Shown: positions 1 to 7,952 of the stretch, in pieces
Layout of the letters: each line of letters begins with the position of its first letter
Numbering within the stretch: position 1 is the stretch's first letter
NCBI GenBank assembly: GCA_003445035.1
Contig: DLVV01000368.1
Coordinates: forward strand, 1 to 34,104
Source: Planctomycetaceae bacterium
GTDB lineage: Bacteria; Planctomycetota; Planctomycetia; Planctomycetales; Planctomycetaceae
Direction of reading: 5' to 3'
DNA: 34,104 nucleotides
Notes under the pieces: generated by a model
The model's database searches: none
What the model saw: only the letters and a program-made list of their open reading frames with translations
What the model was told of the DNA's origin: nothing
Program-made: the position numbers and the translations under genes

Positions 1-123
1 CACACGACCAGCACCAACCGGCCCGGATTCCGGGATGCCCGCTGATGGCTGGACTCGGTCACACCTCGTGACTCCTCTATCGACTGACCGGACCAGAATA
101 GCACACCGCATCCGGCGACTGGC

Positions 124-129
124 TATAAT
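124..129 (+). promoter_or_regulatory. Perfect -10 hexamer 11 nt before the SGNH gene start
   Basis: The sequence TATAAT ends 11 bases before the ATG at 141. No convincing -35 hexamer is present at the usual distance, although a TG dinucleotide two bases upstream gives a partial extended -10. If it is used, transcription would start about five bases before the ATG. No Shine-Dalgarno is visible there, so the transcript would be almost leaderless. This is inference from sequence only. Confidence 0.4.
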
Positions 130-140
130 GCCACCCTGCC

Positions 141-1124
141 ATGCCCGAATCGACCGCCTCCCCGCCACGCCGTCGCCGACTGTTCGTGGCGGTCTACGCC
201 GTGTTCCTGTTGATCGTCACCGCTGCCGTCCTGCGGTTGGTCCACGTCGACGCTGACGTGTGGGACTACTACTATCCCGAGTTGGACGCCTCGGGGGCCA
301 CCTCCGCTTCCCGGACTGCTGAGGACAAGACGATCGACGTCCTCACGCTCGGTGGCTCGGTCCTGCTGCAGGTCGAAGAGGATCTCGAGCAGCGTCTGAG
401 ACGGGACCTGGGCGCCAACGTCCGGTGCTTCCATCTCTCGACAACCGCACACACCTCCCGTGACAGTTGGCTGAAGTACCGGCTGTTGGCCGCCCAGCGG
501 TTTGACGTGGTGCTGGTCTGCCATGGCATCAATGACGTGCGGATGAACTACTGGCCGGCCGACCAGTTCCGCGACGACTACACCCACTGCCCATGGTACG
601 CAGGGATTCTCCGTGACACGGCAACCGGCCGCCTGACGTTGTGGGATCGGCTGAAACGGTTCGCCACCCAGGAGGGACTGGGCCCTCCGACAGCCGCCGA
701 CCACCGTCATGGCGAAACGATCAAGACGGCGACGGCCTTCGAGACCAACCTCCGGCAAGTCGTCGACGAGGCACGACGCAGGGAAGACCGTGTTCTGCTG
801 TTGACCATGGCGGCGTATCTGCCCGAGGGCTACACCCGCACCGCCTTCGACACCGGACAACTCGACTACGGATCCGGCGAGGTCCGGCACGCCGCCGAGT
901 TGTGGGGGGCACCGCAGCAGGTGGTCCGGGGTATCGCCGAACACAACCAGCGGACACGGACGGTAGCGTCGAGTGCCCCCAACGTCGGGCTGGTGGATCT
1001 CGAGCGGAAACTCGCCGCCGAGGGCACCAACTTCAGCGACATCTGCCACCTGACCCGTGTCGGCCGTCAACGGCTGGTTGACGCCGTGGTGCCGGTGATC
1101 GTCGAAATGCTCGGCGATCGCTGA
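141..1124 (+). CDS. Membrane-anchored SGNH/GDSL-type hydrolase-like protein
   Basis: This is a 327-residue protein with an arginine-rich N-terminus followed by one hydrophobic segment (about residues 14-33), so it is probably anchored in the membrane with the rest outside the cytoplasm. The body shows the SGNH hydrolase pattern: a block-I-like GGS at about residues 71-73 (candidate nucleophile Ser73), a block-III-like HGIND at about 128-132 (Asn131), and a C-terminal DICHLT that supplies the Asp and His of block V. Family members are esterases or lipases acting on acyl or acetyl groups, often on polysaccharides. The substrate here cannot be told. No ribosome site precedes the ATG, but a TATAAT lies just upstream. 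The next gene is convergent. The fold call is fairly safe; the enzyme activity is inferred. Confidence 0.75.
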   Translation: MPESTASPPRRRRLFVAVYAVFLLIVTAAVLRLVHVDADVWDYYYPELDASGATSASRTAEDKTIDVLTLGGSVLLQVEEDLEQRLRRDLGANVRCFHLSTTAHTSRDSWLKYRLLAAQRFDVVLVCHGINDVRMNYWPADQFRDDYTHCPWYAGILRDTATGRLTLWDRLKRFATQEGLGPPTAADHRHGETIKTATAFETNLRQVVDEARRREDRVLLLTMAAYLPEGYTRTAFDTGQLDYGSGEVRHAAELWGAPQQVVRGIAEHNQRTRTVASSAPNVGLVDLERKLAAEGTNFSDICHLTRVGRQRLVDAVVPVIVEMLGDR

Positions 1125-1230
1125 AACGCGGACCGTTCGGACAGAGATGTCCCAGCACGCCGACGGTCCCGTCCGGACTCCGCCGCGGGACAAGCGGACC
1201 CACGCTGCTCGTGACGGGAGCGCGAGGAGA

Positions 1231-2751
1231 TCAGAAGTCGATCATGAACCGTGTGCCGATGATCTGGTAGTCGCCACCGCCGTTGGTGATGGAAGCCTCC
1301 CGATCGGCGATTCGACCGTCGATGAAGTTGAACTGCACCCGGGCGTTGGGGTTCCAGTGCCAGTTGACGCCAAACGTCAGGGCTTCCCCGACACCACCGG
1401 TGATTCCCTCGTCGGTGAAGTCGGCGTACGACCACCGCAGGGCGAGTTGCCAGGCACCCCAGCCACCGGCGTCGCCGTCGGGTCCCATGAAGAAGTTCTC
1501 GGTGGGCGTCACGCGGCCCACGGTTCCGGACTTCCTGGACCAGGTCATGTTCTCGCCGGTCAGGAAGTAAGATGCGTAGGCGTAGCCGCCCATCAGGTGC
1601 ACGTTGTCGCCAAACCCTTCGTCCCGGGTCAGCCACAGGTTCTGGTACTCACCACACAACTGGAACGGCCCGAAGTTCAGCAGGGATTCCATACCGATCA
1701 TCGTGTACCAGTCGGCTCCGGCAATTCGTCCGGTATCGAGCCAGCGACTGACGCTGCGGGCTTCCGGACGATGACGGAACCGGGCCTCGTTGTCCTGCGA
1801 ACCGTTGTTGGCAGCCGACCCGTCGGGGTGAGCCACGGTCCCGTTGATGGCCAGGTGACCGTGATCACGACCGTCGTCCTCCCACAGGAACGTGGTGGCC
1901 AGCCGACCGGCAAGTTCGGCCTGCAGGTGGTCGTTGATGTGCTGCCCTTCGTCCTGGATCAGACGCTGGTTGTAGACACCGTACCGCCAGTTCCAGTCCT
2001 GTTCCTCCGACAAACCGTAAGAGGCGATTCCCAGACGCCGACAGTCCTGGTTGAACGACTCGATGACGAAGGGCCGTTCGATGAAGACGTTGTAGCGGCT
2101 GCTGTTGATGTGATCGAGACCGTAGGGACGCTTCTGGTTTCCGATCAGGACCGTCTGCAGGAAACCCATGTCGTGGAAACCGAGCCACGCGTCACGGAAC
2201 TCGGCGTTGTTGCCGCCGGCGAACTCCATCTCGATTCGGTACTCCATGTTCGGGTTCACGTTGCCGCGAACTCCGAACCGCATGCGACGGAAACCCAGCC
2301 GATCCTGGGGCGTGGTGTCCACGTCACCGCTCTCGATCTCGTTGATGCCCGGGTCCGACTGAGGAAAGCCCCAGTAATCAACGTGGACGCGGCCAGTGAC
2401 TTTCATCGACGAACCGGACGTTCCCGGCTTCACCGTGCCGTCGATCCGCTTGTTCATGCCGGACAGGATGTCCTCCAGCCCGACGCCGTCGTCATTCCCA
2501 AGCACGTCGGTGGCAGAATCGGACTCGGATGAGGCTTGCGTGATCGGGCGCCGTTCAGTGGACCGCTGTTGATCCAGGGCCTGTCGCAAAGTCGCCAACT
2601 CGGCTTCCTGGACATCCAGACGGTCTTGCAATTCCTCCAACAACGGCGTTGGTTTTCTGCGAACGTCCTGGGAAAAAATGCGATTCCCCGGACGGGCCTG
2701 GATCACGAAGACACCCATCAGAAAGAACAGAAATACATAGCGGGACAACAC
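1231..2751 (-). CDS. Phosphate-selective porin O/P family outer-membrane porin
   Basis: This is a 506-residue outer-membrane protein. It has a hydrophobic signal sequence (about residues 4-17), then a short predicted coiled coil (about 38-65, LEELQDRLDVQEAELATLRQ) as in planctomycete and proteobacterial porins of the OprP/OprO class, and then a long beta-strand-rich region with many aromatic-Gly motifs. The last residue is Phe, the usual beta-barrel assembly signal. The start is a GTG at 2751 with AAGGGA five bases upstream. Porins of this family pass anions or polyphosphate; selectivity cannot be read from sequence, and no phosphate-transport genes lie next to it. A good promoter candidate lies about 90 bases upstream. 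The next gene upstream, carbonic anhydrase, is on the same strand but 315 bases away, so a separate transcript is likely. Confidence 0.85.
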   Translation of the reverse strand: MLSRYVFLFFLMGVFVIQARPGNRIFSQDVRRKPTPLLEELQDRLDVQEAELATLRQALDQQRSTERRPITQASSESDSATDVLGNDDGVGLEDILSGMNKRIDGTVKPGTSGSSMKVTGRVHVDYWGFPQSDPGINEIESGDVDTTPQDRLGFRRMRFGVRGNVNPNMEYRIEMEFAGGNNAEFRDAWLGFHDMGFLQTVLIGNQKRPYGLDHINSSRYNVFIERPFVIESFNQDCRRLGIASYGLSEEQDWNWRYGVYNQRLIQDEGQHINDHLQAELAGRLATTFLWEDDGRDHGHLAINGTVAHPDGSAANNGSQDNEARFRHRPEARSVSRWLDTGRIAGADWYTMIGMESLLNFGPFQLCGEYQNLWLTRDEGFGDNVHLMGGYAYASYFLTGENMTWSRKSGTVGRVTPTENFFMGPDGDAGGWGAWQLALRWSYADFTDEGITGGVGEALTFGVNWHWNPNARVQFNFIDGRIADREASITNGGGDYQIIGTRFMIDF

Positions 2752-3066
2752 GCCGTTCCCTTTCGGACGTCAACTTCATCGTTTGATGGACCCAGCCTTG
2801 AAATCGTCAATTTTCGTGCTGTCTGACCAACGATTCCCCCAATTATACCGGTTATTTCCTTTGTCCCAATGTTGCAACGGTTACGGGTAATTCCATCTTC
2901 GAGATCAATTCATCCGTCAAAATGTGACGATTAGTAAAGGGTTTGCGATTGTTCACGTCGCGACCGGCTGTTCCAGTCGCTGGTTTCGGGCACCGCTCAT
3001 CGACGTTCAAATTGACGGCCGTGCAGCACGGTTCCCTGGCCGGGGACACTGCCGGGGTCGTCGGTG
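2752..3066. other. Intergenic region between porin and carbonic anhydrase
   Basis: These 315 bases hold no supportable gene. The half next to the porin (about 2820-2945) is AT-rich and carries the porin promoter candidate. The half next to the carbonic anhydrase stop is GC-rich. It contains a short CCGTGC/GCACGG palindrome near 3018, but no T-tract follows it, so I do not call a terminator. Confidence 0.6.
2842..2869 (-). promoter_or_regulatory. Sigma70-like promoter for the porin gene
   Basis: On the minus strand, TTGGGA (2869-2864) and a perfect TATAAT (2847-2842) are separated by 16 bases, inside a locally AT-rich stretch. The predicted start of transcription near 2835 gives a leader of about 85 bases before the porin GTG. 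The -35 matches consensus at four of six positions. This is a sequence match only. Confidence 0.55.
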
Positions 3067-3714
3067 CTAGTTCGGTCCTGAAGCCGAATCGAGCCGGAAT
3101 GTGGCCGGCACGTCCTCGGGTCCGGTGAAGGTCGTCATGAGATCCTTCAGCAGGCCGTCCTTGAGATTGTAGATCAACCCGTGCACGGACAGGGCCTGTC
3201 CCCGATCCCAAGCCTGTTGCACAATCGTCGTGGAACAAACGTTGTGGACCTGTCCGACAACATTCAGTTCACACAGGCGGTCGAGTCGCGCGTCGTCATC
3301 TTCGATGGCGTCCAGGGCGGTCTCGTGCTGGCTGCGAACGTCACGGATGTGCCGTAACCAGTTGTCGATCAGCCCGAGTTGATGGTTCTGGCTGGCTGCT
3401 TGAACACCACCACAACCGTAGTGCCCACACACGATGACGTGGGACACCTTCAACATGGCGACCGCGTACTCGATCACACTCAGGCAGTTGAAGTCGCTGT
3501 GCACAACCACGTTGGCGATATTGCGGTGGACGAACACCTCGCCGGGATCCAGTCCAATCACCTGGTTGGCTGGAACCCGGCTATCAGCACAGCCGATCCA
3601 GAGCACCTCGGGTGACTGCCCCAGGGCAAGTCGCTCGAAGAAATCGGGATTCTGATCGGTGACGCCTTGTGACCAGCGGCGATTGTTTTCGAGTAATTCA
3701 GGGATTCCGGACAT
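3067..3714 (-). CDS. can: Beta-class carbonic anhydrase
   Basis: This 215-residue cytoplasmic enzyme interconverts CO2 and bicarbonate. The zinc ligands fall at the same numbers as in E. coli Can: Cys42 and Asp44 in CADSR (with Arg46), His98 in CGHYGCGG and Cys101. The GEVFVHRNIAN segment at about 58-68 is also typical. Length matches the family. The ATG at 3714 is preceded by GAGAGG five bases upstream. It is followed at a distance by a porin on the same strand, and the upstream 400 bases have no gene. There is no carboxysome or SulP transporter beside it, so a general role in bicarbonate supply for carboxylases is the simplest view. The functional call is secure. Confidence 0.95.
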   Translation of the reverse strand: MSGIPELLENNRRWSQGVTDQNPDFFERLALGQSPEVLWIGCADSRVPANQVIGLDPGEVFVHRNIANVVVHSDFNCLSVIEYAVAMLKVSHVIVCGHYGCGGVQAASQNHQLGLIDNWLRHIRDVRSQHETALDAIEDDDARLDRLCELNVVGQVHNVCSTTIVQQAWDRGQALSVHGLIYNLKDGLLKDLMTTFTGPEDVPATFRLDSASGPN

Positions 3715-3768
3715 GTTGGCCTCTCAGACAATGACAGTCGTTACTGCGATCTCACGCTGACGTTGAGT

Positions 3769-3802
3769 GATACCCGGAGACAGGGTCCGACAGTCGGGTA
3801 TC
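3769..3802. repeat. 8-bp inverted repeat upstream of carbonic anhydrase
   Basis: GATACCCG at 3769-3776 is repeated inverted as CGGGTATC at 3795-3802, with 18 bases between. It lies 55-88 bases before the carbonic anhydrase start, so it could be an operator or a hairpin in the leader RNA. The role is unknown. Confidence 0.45.
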
Positions 3803-3834
3803 CGGGAAGGCAAACGTCACCGCGACCAAGCTAG

Positions 3835-3865
3835 TTGACATGTTTTTGGACGGTCAAGACGTCTT
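3835..3865. repeat. Overlapping inverted repeats TTGAC/GTCAA and AAGACGTCTT
   Basis: TTGAC at 3835-3839 is inverted as GTCAA at 3853-3857, and this runs directly into a perfect 10-bp palindrome AAGACGTCTT at 3856-3865. Such compact symmetry is typical of regulator binding sites, but no regulator is encoded nearby. This is seen in sequence; the function is a guess. Confidence 0.35.
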
Positions 3866-4122
3866 TTGGCGTAGCAGGAGATGACGGCCAAGAAGATAAA
3901 CCCACGACCACAACGGTCTCGATTGGCACGGGATTGGGCACCGTGAACTTCGTGTTCACCGCAGGAAAAATGCGGGACAGATGATAACCGCCAGATCTCA
4001 ATCCACCGGAAAACGTCACCGCCGCGGCGCCGGCAAGTGAAGAACATCTCGCGGTGGCCCACACCGCTCAGTCCGGCAGGGTCACGCCCATCGAATGGCC
4101 ACGTGGCATTCCAGGCCCACCC

Positions 4123-5406
4123 CTAGCGGCTGTACCAGTTGATCGCCCGACTGATGTCGCCGCCCCGGGCCATCATCGCCACCTGCCAGCGGTACTGGTG
4201 GCGGTTGAACTGCGGCGTGTAGCCGTGGTAGTGATCGGCCAGTTCAATCGCCTTGGCCACGTCAGCCGTCTCGAGCCGTTCGCGACCGTCGGAGGCGACG
4301 ATGAACCGGGCCAGCCACAGCATCGACGGAAAGACCAGTGCCAGCGACCGGAAGCCCTCGACCAGCCCGAAGCCGAAGAAGGCCCGTCCGCAAAACTGCA
4401 GCCCCCGGATCTTCACCCGAAAATATCGCGTGAACATCTCCTCAGCCTGAGGTGTCAATCCGCCGAAGGGCTCCTCGAGCCGGTCGAAGGTCACCGGCTG
4501 ATCAATGTCCTGCAGAGGTGGGATGCGACCGCGGCCCAGGGCAAACCGTGTCCCGACCCGCAACAACCGGAATCTGCCCATCAACCCGGTTCGCCAGTTC
4601 GACAGAGAATCATTGCGGGCGTACTGGGAAGCGAACATCCGGAACAGCAATCGGCCGGTCGCCGAGAGGGGCTGATCCTGTCCGCCAGCGGACTCGCCGG
4701 CCGCTTCCAATTCGCTTTGGGCCGCCTCGCAGATGATCTCGACAAAGTCCGACAGTTGCTGGTCGCTCAATCGATCCACCCGCGCCTCGGCCACCATGTC
4801 GATGAACCGGACCGCCGTGGCCAACTTGGTGGCGACCGGCACATCGGGGGGCGTCATCAACACTTCCAGCGAGTTGACGAATTGACGAAACGGCAACCAG
4901 TCGAGATCCCCGGTGCGTCTCAGCCCGGGCGCGGGGGCCTGGGTCACGCCGGCGGGCACGACCTCGACGGCCATCTCCTTCAATTCGCTCTCCTGTTCGG
5001 CAACCGGCCGGCCCTTGTTCTCGACCACCGACGGGCAACTGTACCGCAGGCTGACGGCGACCTGTCGCCCCTGGGGATGGAACGCGTAGGGGTAGACCCG
5101 GCAGGCCAACGGCTTGGTCGGTTCACCGAACTTGGCGTGAATCCGGCACAGGCCCTGGCCGTCGAGAAACACGCAGGCGCCGTTGGGTTTTTGCCCGAGT
5201 CGCCAACGACGATTCCAGAATGGTCCCAGGTCGCGGACCAACACCGGGGTGCCCTCGGTGAATTCGTCGTCGTCGGACCACCCCTGGTCCACGATCCGCT
5301 GCCGCTCCTCCTCGGTGATCTCGACCACGTGCCGCGTGCAACACTCGCTGCAACTGTGGCAACTCCAGTTCTGGATCGTCGGCAGTTGCAGGCCGAATCC
5401 GTCCAT
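4123..5406 (-). CDS. YkgJ family cysteine-cluster protein (putative metal or Fe-S binding)
   Basis: This is a 427-residue protein whose N-terminal 110 residues carry the YkgJ/CxxCxxCC signature: Cys16, Cys19, Cys22 and Cys23, then Cys78, Cys87 and Cys102 in the pattern CVF-DG-GLCRIH and LACRVYP. These cysteines are thought to bind zinc or an iron-sulfur cluster. Proteins of this family include FliB-like lysine methylases, but most are uncharacterised. The remaining 300 residues are mostly helical and give no recognised domain, making the protein far longer than the minimal family. It lies 42 bases downstream of thiF on the same strand and is probably co-transcribed with it. Only a distant GGAG precedes the ATG. 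The cofactor and substrate are unknown. Confidence 0.8.
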   Translation of the reverse strand: MDGFGLQLPTIQNWSCHSCSECCTRHVVEITEEERQRIVDQGWSDDDEFTEGTPVLVRDLGPFWNRRWRLGQKPNGACVFLDGQGLCRIHAKFGEPTKPLACRVYPYAFHPQGRQVAVSLRYSCPSVVENKGRPVAEQESELKEMAVEVVPAGVTQAPAPGLRRTGDLDWLPFRQFVNSLEVLMTPPDVPVATKLATAVRFIDMVAEARVDRLSDQQLSDFVEIICEAAQSELEAAGESAGGQDQPLSATGRLLFRMFASQYARNDSLSNWRTGLMGRFRLLRVGTRFALGRGRIPPLQDIDQPVTFDRLEEPFGGLTPQAEEMFTRYFRVKIRGLQFCGRAFFGFGLVEGFRSLALVFPSMLWLARFIVASDGRERLETADVAKAIELADHYHGYTPQFNRHQYRWQVAMMARGGDISRAINWYSR

Positions 5407-5448
5407 CGGTGTCGTCTCGCTCCGAGTGTATCCGAACGGAGATCCGCG

Positions 5449-6489
5449 TCAGTTTCCGACGTAGCGGGCGTACAGCGAACGGGCAACCCCCAGGTCCTGC
5501 GTACCCTTGACGATCGCCCGACCGTCGGAAAATACCGTCAGGTCCATCTCGGGATCGGTCAGCACCAGCCTCAACAGGTAGGGGTTGGCCGTGACCTGGC
5601 CGGTCCCCTCCAGGCGTCCGGCGAGTTCTTCAAGCGAAAGCGACAGTCCTGGCGGGGGAGCAACCTGGACCGCGTTGCGACCGCACAGCACGGTGGTCTC
5701 GGTTCCTCGCTCCCCCTTCAACCACGTCCGCTCTCCCCCGACACATGCCGGGCAATCGGTTCGTTCGTGGAGATCCCCGACGCCCATCTGGCGGTGTGTC
5801 CCGTCCCAGACGTCGACGATCGTCAACACGCGTTCAACCTGGTCGGGGTGTCCGGAGAGGATCTTCAGTGCGGCGACCGTCTGCAGCGAGGCCACCACGT
5901 TGATCGCGGCTCCCAGTACTCCCGCCGTGTCGCATGTCTCAGCCGTTCCCGGAGGCGGCACGTCTTCGATCAGGCACCTCAGGCAGGCCGATTCACCCGG
6001 AAAGATCGCCATCGTCTGCCCGTGGCTGCCCACGCAGCCTCCGTAGACCCACGGAATGCCGGTCTCCAGGGCGGCATCGTTGACCAGGAACCTCACCTCG
6101 AAGTTGTCCGTGCCATCGACGACCAGGTCGATGCCCTCGAGAAACCTCAGGATGTTGGTGTGATCGATGTCAGCGACGATCGGTTCGAGCGTGATGTCGG
6201 AGTTGACCCGGGCCAGCTTCTTGACAGCCGCCACCGCCTTGGGCACCCGGCCGGCCACGTCATCCTCGTCAAAGAGCACCTGCCGCTGGAGGTTGGAGAG
6301 TTCGACAAAGTCACGATCGACAATTCTCAGGAAGCCCACGCCGGCCCGGGCAAGACTGTCGGCCAGCACGCTGCCCAACGCGCCGCAGCCGCAGACCAGC
6401 ACGCGGCTGGCCAGCAATCGCCGCTGGCCGTCCTCGCCGATGCCGGCCACCAGCATCTGGCGACTGTACCGCTCCAGGTCATCGCTCAT
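5449..6489 (-). CDS. thiF: ThiF-type E1-like adenylyltransferase (ThiS/MoaD activating)
   Basis: This 346-residue enzyme should adenylate the C-terminal glycine of a ubiquitin-like sulfur carrier, here probably ThiS (encoded 11 kb away), before sulfur transfer. Visible features are the nucleotide loop GCGALGS (34-40), DRDFVE-NLQRQ (58-70), DGTDNF-R (125-133), two zinc-binding pairs C169-x2-C172 and C246-x2-C249, and the conserved Cys186 in ETCDTAGVLG. A C-terminal module ending DGRAIVKGT-ARSLYARYVG (323-345) matches the longer B. subtilis-type ThiF proteins rather than the short E. coli form. I chose the ATG at 6489 because GGAGG lies 10 bases upstream; an ATG at 6516 is possible. MoeB-like activation of MoaD cannot be excluded. 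The YkgJ-type gene follows in the same direction. Confidence 0.85.
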   Translation of the reverse strand: MSDDLERYSRQMLVAGIGEDGQRRLLASRVLVCGCGALGSVLADSLARAGVGFLRIVDRDFVELSNLQRQVLFDEDDVAGRVPKAVAAVKKLARVNSDITLEPIVADIDHTNILRFLEGIDLVVDGTDNFEVRFLVNDAALETGIPWVYGGCVGSHGQTMAIFPGESACLRCLIEDVPPPGTAETCDTAGVLGAAINVVASLQTVAALKILSGHPDQVERVLTIVDVWDGTHRQMGVGDLHERTDCPACVGGERTWLKGERGTETTVLCGRNAVQVAPPPGLSLSLEELAGRLEGTGQVTANPYLLRLVLTDPEMDLTVFSDGRAIVKGTQDLGVARSLYARYVGN

Positions 6490-6633
6490 CGTCAACTCGC
6501 CTCCGCTCATCCCCACCTCGCGCCTCGACTGTAGCCTACCCGCCAGTCGGCCTGCAAACCGTGTCGTCCGACGTGCGTCGCCCGAGTCGATCTGTCATCA
6601 TCGGGCGGCACGCTGGAACCTGGAACATCAACG

Positions 6634-7104
6634 ATGAACGGCCCCGGTCTCGATGCCCCGTCGCCGGTTCACTTGCCTGCTCGACGAAGCCGAACGCTGG
6701 TGCTGATCGCGGTGATCCTGATCGGAGTCCCGCTGGGAACCATCGGCTGGCTGAACAGCCTGCCGGAGGACACCGGGGGATTGGTCGCCTGCCAGGGCAG
6801 CGTCCGCGTCGATGGCCAACCGCTGAACTCGGGAACCGTGACCGCCCGCCGCGAAGATGCAGCCGACGGAGAATCCAACGCGACGGGCACAATCGACGCC
6901 CTTGGCCGATTTCGGCTCGCCACCGACGGACAACCCGGAGCCGTGGTGGGGCATTATCACGTGACGGTGGTCGCCGGCGAGTCAGCAGGCGGAATCGAGA
7001 TTCCCGAAAAGGAGCAGGCGTTGGAGACCACGACGCTGTCGATCGATGTTCAGCCCGAGGCCCGTTTCAACATCTTCACGCTCAACATCTCCATCAAAGA
7101 CTAG
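6634..7104 (+). CDS. Small membrane-anchored protein with a carboxypeptidase-regulatory-like domain
   Basis: This is a 156-residue protein with a short basic N-terminus, one hydrophobic segment (about residues 21-40) and an outside domain of about 110 residues. The domain begins with VACQGSVRVDGQPLNSGTV and contains GTIDALGRFRL, the layout of the transthyretin/carboxypeptidase-regulatory-like beta-sandwiches that are abundant in Planctomycetes. No enzyme activity is expected; such proteins are thought to be structural or binding proteins at the cell surface, with unknown ligands. It is transcribed divergently from thiF and its stop codon overlaps the stop of the convergent DUF374 gene by four bases (CTAG). 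Only a weak purine stretch precedes the ATG. The family resemblance is moderate. Confidence 0.7.
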   Translation: MNGPGLDAPSPVHLPARRSRTLVLIAVILIGVPLGTIGWLNSLPEDTGGLVACQGSVRVDGQPLNSGTVTARREDAADGESNATGTIDALGRFRLATDGQPGAVVGHYHVTVVAGESAGGIEIPEKEQALETTTLSIDVQPEARFNIFTLNISIKD

Positions 7105-7889
7105 GCGGCCTCGGCCAGCGACTCGCCGTCCACCTCGGAATCCGGAACCCCGTGCCCGGGTGGCACCTCCGGCATCGGGACACCGGTCAATTCCACCGCG
7201 TGTTCGTTGAGATCCTCAACCGCCTGCTGAACCAACCGAACGTAATCGGCGAGTTCGTCACGGCCGATCTTCGACGGCACGTGGATCGGGTCTCCGTAGA
7301 TCATCCATGTCCGCCCGAAGGGAAACGGCACGACCATGTCGGTCCAGCTGCCACGGATCAGGAAGGTGCGACTTGCTGTGCACGCCACCGGCACAACAGG
7401 CAAGCCGGTCCGCGAGGCCAGGTAGACGACGCCCTCCTTGAGCACCCGCCGCGGCCCGCGGGGGCCGTCGGGAGTGATGGCCATGTGGCGGATCCGGGTC
7501 ACCTCCATCGCCTGCCGCAGAGCCCGGGTGCCGCCGCGCGAGGACGAACCCCGGACGATGGCCATCCCCATCGCCCGAAAAGCGCCCGCCACCAGCGCCC
7601 CGTCTCGATGCTGGCTGATCAGGGCCGACAGGTGACGGCTGCGGCCGGCAAAACCACCGAAGAGCAACTGCTCGTGCCAGCCGCAAAACAGGAACCGTTC
7701 GGACGGATTCCGCCCGTAGGGATTGCCGCCCTGGTGAGCCGTCCTCACGGTCAACCGCTGAGTGAGGAACAGGAATCGGATCGTCCAGCCCAGCACCCAT
7801 CCGGCCGCAAAGGCCAGCCGCGATCGCAAGCCGCTGTTGAACCGCTTCAGCACGAGGTGACTCCGAGGGACCCAATCGCCGGGTCGCAT
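7101..7889 (-). CDS. DUF374 lysophospholipid acyltransferase-like protein
   Basis: This 262-residue protein belongs to the DUF374 branch of the LPLAT acyltransferase superfamily, which move acyl chains onto lipids, often lipid A or phospholipid precursors, at the inner membrane. The recognisable blocks are FCGWHEQLLF (about 68-77), SQHRDG (92-97), RGSSSRGGTRALR (113-125), TPDGPRGPRR (139-148) and PVVPVAC (164-170). A hydrophobic stretch near 26-43 probably associates it with the membrane. I prefer the ATG at 7889 over a GTG at 7898; neither has a good ribosome site. Its last four bases are shared with the convergent upstream-strand gene. The exact acyl acceptor is unknown. Confidence 0.85.
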   Translation of the reverse strand: MRPGDWVPRSHLVLKRFNSGLRSRLAFAAGWVLGWTIRFLFLTQRLTVRTAHQGGNPYGRNPSERFLFCGWHEQLLFGGFAGRSRHLSALISQHRDGALVAGAFRAMGMAIVRGSSSRGGTRALRQAMEVTRIRHMAITPDGPRGPRRVLKEGVVYLASRTGLPVVPVACTASRTFLIRGSWTDMVVPFPFGRTWMIYGDPIHVPSKIGRDELADYVRLVQQAVEDLNEHAVELTGVPMPEVPPGHGVPDSEVDGESLAEAA

Positions 7890-7952
7890 TCTAGTCACAC
7901 CGCCGAGGAGGCCAAGACGAGTGTGCAGCAGCGGCTACGGGAACGGAGAAAC

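Larger units (their letters stand above)
3715..4122. other. Gene-free region upstream of carbonic anhydrase
   Basis: About 400 bases separate the carbonic anhydrase start from the 3' end of the YkgJ-like gene on the same strand. Base composition is more AT-rich than the neighbours between about 3830 and 3990. Open frames here (77 to 81 codons on the minus strand) overlap each other, have poor composition and match nothing I know. The region does contain two inverted repeats, listed separately. I see no clear -35/-10 pair. Confidence 0.5.

Noticed and set aside
3015..3030. Terminator after carbonic anhydrase
   Set aside because: The CCGTGC/GCACGG palindrome has almost no loop and no T-tract follows on either strand.
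3831..4064. Small minus-strand gene upstream of carbonic anhydrase
   Set aside because: Two overlapping frames compete, composition is not coding-like, and no ribosome site or homology is recognised.
4054..6534. Very long open frame on the plus strand (826 codons) opposite the YkgJ-type and thiF genes
   Set aside because: It is antisense to two well-supported genes, has a composition rich in Arg, His, Gln and Pro typical of reading the wrong strand in GC-rich DNA, and shows no domain.
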